A DNA stretch of 64,000 bases from Diadema setosum. Its lineage: Eukaryota; Echinodermata; Echinoidea; Diadematoida; Diadematidae. Shown piece by piece: positions 56,540 to 64,000 of the stretch. Every line of letters begins with the position of its first letter. The first letter of the stretch is position 1. Location of the stretch: positions 9,486,371-9,550,370 of the forward strand of contig NC_092704.1 in the NCBI RefSeq assembly GCF_964275005.1, given 5' to 3'. The position numbers and the translations under genes are program-made. The notes under the pieces are model-generated. The model did no database searches, was not told where the DNA came from, and saw nothing but the letters and a program-made list of their open reading frames with translations.

Positions 56540-57543
56540 CCAGTTGGTTTATCAGTATTTCAGTTTAAGATCTAATAAAGCGCTTGTGAGCACCTCAAGG
56601 TACAATCATGATAAAAATCTAACCTACCCTACTCCTGCAAATGTCCTAAGCCTTACATCTACGTCTACCACCTATTCATATATAGTTGCTAGCACTGTTG
56701 TATCACGTTTAAGGGGAAAAATTTGTAATGCTTTATGACATGGTTACTAAACTAGGTCACAGCAGGCTCAATCTTGAAATATATAAATATGTGTTCATAA
56801 AACACGCTGAAGTTTGAATAACAAACATTTTTTAACAATAGAGTGCACAATTTCTGACACTTTAATGATTATGACCAGAATGTTTACTTTTTCAGACGTG
56901 AACAACGACCAACTGTGACCTCGATTTCAATTTCTTTCAGAATAACTCTTGATTATCATACGTTTTTTACGTTAGCATACACAAAACTTTGCAAGTCAGT
57001 AACGATAAACGATATACTGCACACCACACCCACACAAACACATCAGAGATGCCAAGTTCAAAAAACTTTTATGAGTGAGATTTTCATGACTCGGCGTTTT
57101 GGCGCTCGCGCGCATGCGCGCGCAAACGAGGAGGGTGTCACCCCTCCCATGGTAGGGAGCTTTTTTGAATTTTTAGCTCTTAATGATGCGATCTGGTGCA
57201 TACTTAAGTGACTATTTTTTACTAATTTTGAAAGACAAAAGGGAAATATACCTTCAATTGCAACTATCACTTGAATCCTTTGAGCTATACTCCTTATTTT
57301 TGGCACAAATTGCAGACTTCACCCGATGCGTGAGAAAAATGGGTGCCCTGCGTGAGATCGTGAGACAGGCCCTAAATGCTTGAGTCTCACGCAGAATGCG
57401 TGAGACTTGGTAGCTCTGACACATAAACACACAAACACACATTGCACGCACTCGCACATACACACAAAGACTCACACACACAAAGTGCATGGAAGGTGCA
57501 ATCATTGCACTTTCAGGCGCCCGCCCTCGAGTGTTCGGTTCAA

Positions 57544-57584
<41 letters not shown>

Positions 57585-58551
57585 TGCAACATTGCTGATA
57601 GATTCCGTACTTTTGTCCAGGCTTGGTATGGAGCTATATAGGTGACCATAATATGATGGCTATCATCGTTTAACGTATATCAGTTTCCTATAAATGCATA
57701 TCATAAAAACGCGTAAGTAGCGTCTGTGACTCTATGAACAGATGCTTGATGTTCCAGCTTAATGAAAAGACCTTAAATTTGGCTAATATCGTGTAGATTA
57801 ATTTTCTTTTGGTTATCCTTCACCATTAGAATAAATGAAATTAATTAATTTTGTGCCAAATAACAACACATTATAAAGCGATCATTTCAAGTCGCTTCCA
57901 CAAATGTGTATTATTACTCATAAACTCATGAACCCACCTGCACATGGGAATCTGATACCAGTTAATGCCAGTTGATTGTTTCTATAATATTATCGATCAT
58001 GAAGTTTCATAAAAAGTTACGAGTATAACAAGAACTCGAGTTTTGGAGCGCGCTCGGTAACCAGCTAACACGTGTGAATGCGGTTAGTGTTCTTACAAAC
58101 AAACAAACAAACAAATCAGTGTTTTAATATTCAATCATGAATTATCTTCATCATTTCATTGAATCGACTTACAATAAGGGTGGTAGGCCATGTGGGCACT
58201 AAAGGGAGGGATCGAGTAGGATATATTGATAGTCGCAATGCTTTTTAGACTGATGATAATGATGAAGCTGAAAATATGCAAGAGATTTCGTGAAGTTGTT
58301 GATGGATTGGTGACATGAAAAAAAATATTGATAGTGCAATATGGTGGAGGATATAATTGCTTGTGGAAATATGTATGCGATGGTAATACGAGTAGCAATC
58401 ATGGTGATGATGATGATGATAAGATGATATCCAGTTGTGAAATGATAGTAATGATGTTTATGGTCGATCCCACAGAACTCTTTTCTGTGATCGATCCCTC
58501 AGTTTTATAATCTAATTGAAGCAATGATGGTCGTGATGATTGCTTGATATT
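56540..58551. other. No gene recognised; GC-rich repeat remnant and (CA)n
   Basis: 57080-57170 carries GCTCGCGCGCATGCGCGCGC and GGTGTCACCCCTCCCATGGT, a relative of the repeat at 9545. (CA)-rich words run from 57421 to 57590, with a pure run at 57550-57582. Two facing GCATTGCACTTT/GTGCAATC words flank 57490. Confidence 0.45.
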
Positions 58552-59115
58552 AAAGGAAACCAAAACCCAAAAGAGAAATATGGATTGAGTGAACGCAGCA
58601 ACATTAGTAAAAGTTTGAGGAAAATCCGACAAGCGATGCAAAAATTATTCATTTTTCTAGTTTTGGTGTTGTAATCACTGGATAAGGAGACTACTAGAGT
58701 CCATGACGTCATGTGTGGACAGCAATGTAAAGAAAACATGAAGAGAATTCTACAAAGAAATCATTTTTCATGAAAATTACACATTCCAGCAACTTAACTG
58801 ATACTGACATAAGTTATGTTAAAGGCAGTAATCATTTCCCCTACTTTCTGAAAGCGGTTTTTATAGTCAAATGTTCTTTCATTACGCAAGAAAAGTGAAA
58901 ACATGTTTTATGATTTTCTTTATATTTTCTTTATGTTGTTGTCCACACATAATATCATGAACTCAAGTATCCCCTTATCCAGTTGTACCAACATCAAAAC
59001 GTTAAAAATGCATAACTTTTGCATCTTTTACAATATTGTGCGATTTTCCTTTAACTGTCACTGATGTGCTTTCACTCAATCCACATTTCTCTTTGGGTTT
59101 GGGTTTCCTTCACTG
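58552..59115. mobile_element. Palindromic TTAA MITE, third copy
   Basis: Left AAAGGAAACCAAAACCCAAA after TTAA (58550-58553); right GGGTTTGGGTTTCCTTCA. The halves are inverted relatives (ATATGGATTGAGTGAACGCA against TTTCACTCAATCCACATTTC), 560 bp in all. Same family as 44926-45488, different terminal variant. Confidence 0.85.
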
Positions 59116-59789
59116 ATGGTCGTTTTGGTAGAGGTAACGAGGCACTTGATGAGGAGAACTATAGGGTTGGCAATGATAAAGTGAACATCCAAAAATATAG
59201 ACCTATATATTTATATTGATAGATCAATTCAAACCGTACGTGATACTAGAATTTTAAACGAAAATGAGTTGCTGTTTGCTTTATAAATGCTGTTTCAAAA
59301 TGCCTTTATAAAGCTGATTTAATTAATATATCAATATAGAGATTTTATCGATCGAAATCAATGATTACTCTCCCCCAGCTTCTCTTCCCCCCCCCCCCCC
59401 ATCTTCATCTTGGATGTTAGTGCATGAGAATTTAATCATATCTTGATCTACATGAACCTGAACTAAAAAGGAGCCTATACTACGCCTTTCTGAATCATTT
59501 CTTTTTAAAGCACAATCATCGTGAGGTTGGAGAAGTATAAACCCAAATTAACCAAGTAGTGTATTCATGTTACCCAATTAGACATAATGCCCACTTCGAA
59601 TCTGATTCTGCGTGGCTTAATAAACATGATCAAAGTTAACAATAGCAATTGCTGCAGTTGTACGCCTACATAGGCCTATATAATACTTATATCATAATTC
59701 ATTCCAAGCTTAGATTTCCAATTTACTTTTGCAAGATATTGATGAAAACTTCGAGTTTGCATCTTGTACTCCATGACTAAATTTCTCTT

Positions 59790-59872
59790 TTCTAATGTTT
59801 CATCGAGACGCTCAGCGCTTAGAAACATTGTAATAAGCGCTTTATAAATGATATTTATTATTATCATTAACA
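59790..59872 (+). mobile_element. LINE 3' tail remnant
   Basis: CAGCGCTTAGAAACATTGTA then AATAAGCGCTTTATAAATGA and TATTTATTATTATC is the usual 3' end of CR1/L2-type elements (GCGCTTTATAAA plus an ATT-type tail). No coding part next to it. Confidence 0.5.
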
Positions 59873-59998
59873 ACGCAAGTCTTGCGAGACAAAAGGGAAA
59901 GTGTCAGCAGACGGCGAACAAAACCACAGGAATACCAGCAGACGGCAAAGCAGAACGCGATGCCGATGGCGAAATGGAAACACGCACATATACAGAAC

Positions 59999-60015
59999 AC
60001 ACACACACACACACA

Positions 60016-60048
<33 letters not shown>
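59999..60048 (+). repeat. (CA)n microsatellite
   Basis: ACACAC run interrupted once by TC. Confidence 0.95.
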
Positions 60049-60051
<3 letters not shown>

Positions 60052-60084
60052 GCCGTTGTTGTGACAGTTCACAAGGCGGCGTGC

Positions 60085-60480
60085 CATTCTCACATTCTAA
60101 TCTGATTCTGTGGTTGGCAGAGGACCATGGTACTGTATACAAGAAAGCAACACAAGTATCGCAACCAACTAGTACTCTGATAGTCTTTGCTCAAGTGCCA
60201 CAATTGGCAATTTCGACGCGTTAGGGTTACGGAAAAAAAATCGCCACCGGGCTCTCGGCGTGCGTGCAATGGAGCAAATCGTATGGATCCAAAATTGCGC
60301 CGGAAATGGAGCCACAATTGCACGGATGATGACGTCATAGTGAAATTGGACGACCCATCGATGTCAAACGACCAATCAAATGGCAAGGATCTATTTAGGC
60401 GTTATTATAATAAAATATTTCGAACAGAGTGAACAGAGGCGCTCTATTCAACGAGGCGAAGCCGAGTTGAATGTGTTAAC
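60085..60480 (-). repeat. Interspersed repeat, inverted partner of 51625-51802, followed by the 38.8 kb family
   Basis: 60085-60240 is the reverse complement of 51625-51802 (CTGATAGTCTTTGCTCAAGT, TTTCGACGCGTTAGGGTTAC). It runs straight into CCACCGGGCTCTCGGCGTGC ... GACGTCATAGTGAAATTG ... GGCGTTATTATAATAAAATA ... TTCAACGAGGCGAAGCCGAG, the family seen at 38440-38935. Confidence 0.7.
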
Positions 60481-61196
60481 TTTACTTTTGCAATATAATA
60501 ACTATTGTTATTGTTTATTATCACCATAATTGTGAGTTTGTTTGATTATTAGTTTTCATATTGAGAGTTAAATTCGTCGTCAATGGTCGCTATCAAACTT
60601 TACAACACACGAACAATTTTCCTGACTATCTAAACTTTGACATATGCCATAGTAACAGAACAAAAAAAAAAAGATAAAACTGAAGCATTTCCCAACACCA
60701 AGACTCTGTGTCAAAGTAGAATACATACATAACTTTATATTAGAAAAAAAAAAAGAATATGAATGCATATACGCAATATCGATAATGAAGACTATAAAGA
60801 GTGAAGCAAGGTAAATGTAATAGATATTCTGTTTACACTATGCAGACACGGCAGAAGTGGAAATTGAGGTAAAAATTCTAAACAAATCACGCGTTGCTAC
60901 CATGCACCTATGTACAAGAAGATGATTCTTTATCCTATATAGTATGGAATTTTCAACAAAAGATATGCGAATATTATGATTATAATACCGAATTATGCAT
61001 AACGCTTGCAACATTAAAATATTCATGTCACCACTGAGCCTTAAACAGCACCAGTGGTGACATGTCATTTTCTTTATAAAATTTTGATACATTTTAAGCA
61101 TTTTAACCCCTTGCTGTTTGAACAGTGTACAAAACTTTTCATTTTGTTTGTAAACGAATCTACATTAGATTTCTTTTCTCGACAAAAAAAGAAGAA

Positions 61197-61250
<54 letters not shown>

Positions 61251-61736
61251 CGAAGGTAGGGATTGGCTTAGTCAAACTAAATCCTTCCAGCATCATGAGT
61301 GGTTTTCCTTCTTGTTGTGCTTTGTTTTATATTTTTGATACCTGGGCCGGAGCATGCCAAGTTAATCAATTAATCAATACTGATGTCCCACTTTTTAAAT
61401 CAAAACAACGCATAATAATGTATGCAACCGTAATTTCCCATATTGATTTGTATGTGTGTGTTTGTATGTTATATTCAAAGGCTCTTTTGCATCAACATCC
61501 TCCATTGCATTGCGCCCACTTGATCACTCTTTCGATAGAGGGTTACAAGTTGCCAAATATTCTTATTTTTTTATGAGACCCGATCTACTCCCTCGATAAT
61601 CACCCATGATGAGTCTCCTGCGTTCAATTATCTTTCTCATTTACTTGAAAATATCTAAGTACTTTATACCTCTTGTGTTATTACATGCGTAATTCTTTTG
61701 CCTATTTTTCTGCGTGTGTGATAGTTTGTTAAAATC
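60481..61736. other. No gene recognised; (TA)n at 61199-61250
   Basis: AT-rich, with a pure TA run. Readings at 60838-61101, 61054-61338 and 61295-61576 show no family motif. Confidence 0.4.
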
Positions 61737-61740
61737 TTAA

Positions 61741-62200
61741 AGGGGCATTTCAGACGATTTTCATAATTTCACATCATGTAGTACATAAATGGACAGCTAC
61801 ATGTATAGATTCGTGGAATTTATTGTGGTCCTTGAGCAGAGAAACCAATAAACTGAAAATCTTAAACAAATTACACTGAACAGTGTTGATGACATCAGAG
61901 CCTCACATACTTCAGAAATGTAGCAGTATAATTCCATTACAATGCTGCTTGCTCGACAAGTTCACCTGTGAAGACTCTATGCATGCTTTCTTCTTTTGTT
62001 CTGCTTCCTTGAGCTTCAACTTGTACATTCTTATGGTGAGGCTGGCATGTCAGCATCCTTGTTCATTGCAATTTGTTATGAATTTTGAAAACACTCTCAT
62101 TCCTCATACCAATCACTGTAAATTCTGAAACTCTGTACTCAGTTTAACTAATTTATAGTTGTTCAAATGTAAAAGTTTGAAAATCATCCGGAGGTTCCCT
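61741..62200 (+). mobile_element. TTAA-flanked MITE, complete copy (partner 16010-16302)
   Basis: TTAA at 61737-61740 and 62201-62204. Ends AGGGGCATTTCAGACGATTT and, inverted, AGGGAACCTCCGGATGATTT. Interior blocks are as listed for 16010. It lies 150 bp past the stop codon of P450 gene C and has no coding capacity. Confidence 0.82.
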
Positions 62201-62265
62201 TTAATCATTGCATTTATTTTTCTTTCTTTTTGTATTTTTGGAATATCAATTGGAATTAGTATTTG

Positions 62266-62271
62266 TTTATT
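62266..62271 (-). promoter_or_regulatory. Poly(A) signal of P450 gene C
   Basis: AATAAA on the minus strand, 78 bp after the stop codon and in a plausible position; cleavage site not determined. Confidence 0.55.
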
Positions 62272-62349
62272 GCAGAGATTAACCAAACCAAACCAAACAC
62301 TGTCGGTCTGTTGATTGCAGGCTCTGACGTAATGTGGTACGAGCACGGT

Positions 62350-62791
62350 CTAGCCGCGATGAACGAACTTGATAAGAATTTCGTTGTCTGGCTTGGTGAC
62401 AATCTGGAAGACGGGGCGGGCTCCCTTCACTAGGCTGACACTGAACCTGCGAAAGATCCGAGCCGCTGTGCTCCGCATTTCGTCCATGGCGAATTGCTGC
62501 CCGAGGCAGTTGCGAGCTCCGGCCGAGAAGGGGACGAAAGCGAAGGGGTCTCGCTTCTCGACGTTGGCCCTCTCGAAGCGATCAGGTCTGAAGTCCATGT
62601 GGTCGTCTCCCCAAACATCCGGGTTGTGGTGGAGCTGGTAAGTGTTAGCTGTCACGACGGTTCCCGCGGGAATGGTGAAATCGTTCACTTTTAGCGGTTC
62701 CCTCAGCACACGAAATGGTGGGACATTTACGTACAGGCGCATCGATTCCCTGAGACACTGCGTTGTGTAAGTTAGTTTTTTTAGATCTTCG
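62350..62791 (-). CDS. P450 gene C exon 7 (K-helix to stop)
   Basis: Acceptor TTTCTAG/CGAAGAT; one base completes the split codon, then 147 codons including TAG. The haem-ligand Cys lies in GARNCLGQQFA. One codon longer at the C-terminus than gene A (HRG against HRR). Confidence 0.94.
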
Positions 62792-63550
62792 CTAGAAACG
62801 AAGAAAAAAAAGGAGAGCATTATTCCTATCAATGACTGCATATAAACAACTCTTTAATTCACAGTCATAATACGTCGTGCCAATCTGAAAAAAAAGAAAA
62901 AAAAATCATTACTTGGATTCTAACTGTCATCATTATATTTTAGGATATAGTAGGTCTGCTATTGGGATGAACCCAGGCCGTTTCACGTATAATATACTAG
63001 TACGGTTTATTAAGTGTATACGTACTGACATTGTGATGATGACCGTCATCATTTGAGTTTTTGATAAAGACTAAACCCCAGGGTTGATAAAATCTCTGAA
63101 ATAATTCCAGTGTAGGTCCTCAAGTATAGGCCTATCCTATTTGTTTACTGAATAACGCACACAACATAACAATGTACACTTCGCTTCAATTCATTCACTC
63201 ACTAATTATTACGAATACAGTTATGTATATACAAACACACACACGCACACACACATATATATATGTATATATATATATATATATATATACATATTTATTT
63301 ACTTAATCATTTATTTACATATATATACATACATACATATGTGTGTGTGTGTGTGTGTGTGTTTGTGTGCTTATCAGAAACCCGTCGAACATATTTACTA
63401 TTGAACGCTGTCGTCATCTCGTCCTGCGAACAGTGTGTCCACCTCCTCTTGAACTCGGGCCTGTTCCTCGGGATGCTGGGCCATGATGTACAGAAACCAC
63501 GTGAGGGCACTTCCGGTGGTGTCCGTGCCGGCGAAAACAAACTGGTTTAC
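62350..63550 (-). CDS. Cytochrome P450 gene C, last two exons (partial at window edge)
   Basis: Exons 63550-63399 (152 bp) and 62791-62350. Exon 6 reads VNQFVFAGTDTTGSALTWFL to RDDDSVQ, with I-helix AGTDT. Exon 7 reads EDLKKLTYTTQCLRESMR to EILIKFVHRG and TAG, with ExxR, PDRF and haem loop FSAGARNCLG. Intron phase (2) and exon 6 length equal those of gene A. It is clearly more distant from A and B than they are from each other, so it is an older tandem duplicate, same strand. No damage is seen in the part present. Upstream exons should lie beyond 64000. A hydroxylase of the same type as gene A; substrate unknown. AATAAA lies on the minus strand at 62271-62266. Confidence 0.93.
62792..63398 (-). 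other. P450 gene C intron 6
   Basis: About 600 bp intron with (TA)n and CA/GT runs near 63235-63362 and otherwise AT-rich. The readings at 63263-63604 are artefacts of the microsatellites and of the antisense strand. Confidence 0.7.
63399..63550 (-). CDS. P450 gene C exon 6 (I-helix)
   Basis: Acceptor CAACAG/GTAAAC, donor ATA/GTAAATA. AGTDTTGS keeps the acid-alcohol pair (Asp-Thr) for oxygen activation. A three-copy 13 bp repeat (AGACCATGAAAGC) lies in the intron just upstream, at 63571-63608. Confidence 0.92.
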
Positions 63551-63712
63551 CTGTTGTGCCATCAAGAACAGACCATGAAAGCAGACCATGAAAGCAGACC
63601 ATGAAAGCTAATTGATGATGAATCGACGTGAAAGCACTTCATAGTTATGTCTTCACTGTAAAATCGGAAACTAACGCAGAATTAAATCATCACCTGTGAT
63701 TCATAACGTCAC

Positions 63713-63830
63713 TAGTAATAATAATAATAATAACAATAGTAATAATAATAATAATAACAATAATAATAAAGGACATTTATATTGCGCAGCTACTATAACA
63801 AAATGCTCTACTACGCATATATGTGACCCG
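63713..63830 (+). repeat. (AAT)n microsatellite next to a possible retroposon tail
   Basis: AATAATAAC-type run, then AAAGGACATTTATATTGCGC, which resembles the 3' end of CR1-type LINEs in reverse of the usual order. Lies in the intron upstream of gene C exon 6. Confidence 0.7.
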
Positions 63831-64000
63831 CCACAATAAAAGGATCTTAAAGTCGCTGATGGCTGAGCCGAGAAAATCGAGTTTGAAGTCAGATCGTCAA
63901 AATCGGTCAAAACTATTGGTTTTCTGTTTTTTGCTTAATTTTGTAGTCTAATATATCGTCTATCATCTGCCGAAATTTTGAAACTAAATGATAAAAGGAA

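Noticed and set aside
27645-64000. One very long P450 gene rather than three
   Set aside because: Each copy has its own stop codon, and A and B each have their own first exon.

Overview
This is animal nuclear DNA, AT-rich and heavy with repeats. The protein genes are split by GT-AG introns, and there is a metazoan-type elongator tRNA-Met(CAT), a seven-transmembrane receptor, a cluster of microsomal cytochrome P450 genes and many decayed LINEs, foldback MITEs and satellites. From memory, several of the palindromic TTAA-flanked repeats and the LINE tails resemble repeats of sea urchins and other echinoderms, so an echinoderm (most likely a sea urchin) is my best guess; no database was searched.

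Layout. 0-1.1 kb: a minus-strand exon for a Gly/Arg-rich (RGG) protein. 2.8-8.5 kb: old repeats, a 2.1 kb pogo/Tigger-like DNA transposon with its own internal satellite, a LINE 3' fragment and a local duplication. 9.0 kb: the tRNA-Met gene. 10.5-14.55 kb: a two-exon rhodopsin-like GPCR (332 aa predicted) whose 3.1 kb intron holds a foldback element with a second element nested in it and a LINE fragment. 14.5-22.0 kb: a large inverted repeat. Its left arm starts inside the last codons of the GPCR and carries nine about 147 bp satellite units; its right arm is shorter; the 5.4 kb between is repeat-derived. 22-27.4 kb: repeats and sequence without recognisable genes.

27.6-63.6 kb: three cytochrome P450 genes in tandem on the minus strand. 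Gene A (27645-34738) has seven exons that join in frame to a 494-residue protein with all P450 landmarks. Gene B (39621-47691) is a recent copy with the same exon lengths except for a 4 bp loss in exon 7; it also carries a nonsense codon in exon 4, so it is read as a pseudogene. Gene C (exons at 62350-62791 and 63399-63550) is a more distant paralogue whose 5' exons lie beyond the right edge. The proteins look CYP4-clan-like, but the I-helix reads AGADT or AGTDT, without the Glu that anchors haem covalently in many CYP4 enzymes.

48-62 kb, between genes B and C: a repeat field with palindromic MITEs, a reverse-transcriptase fragment between two inverted MITE copies, nine about 172 bp GC-rich satellite units, and a 1.9 kb tract packed with ACGT tetramers.

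I saw no operon, CRISPR array, prophage, or LTR- or capsid-bearing element. The most unusual signals are the GPCR tail shared with a satellite-bearing inverted repeat, the live/dead P450 pair, a hammerhead-like inverted motif inserted just past the gene A stop, an exon-like insert in a gene B intron, and several word-repeat elements (ACGT; GGTGCAA; ACTCGTGGGCC).
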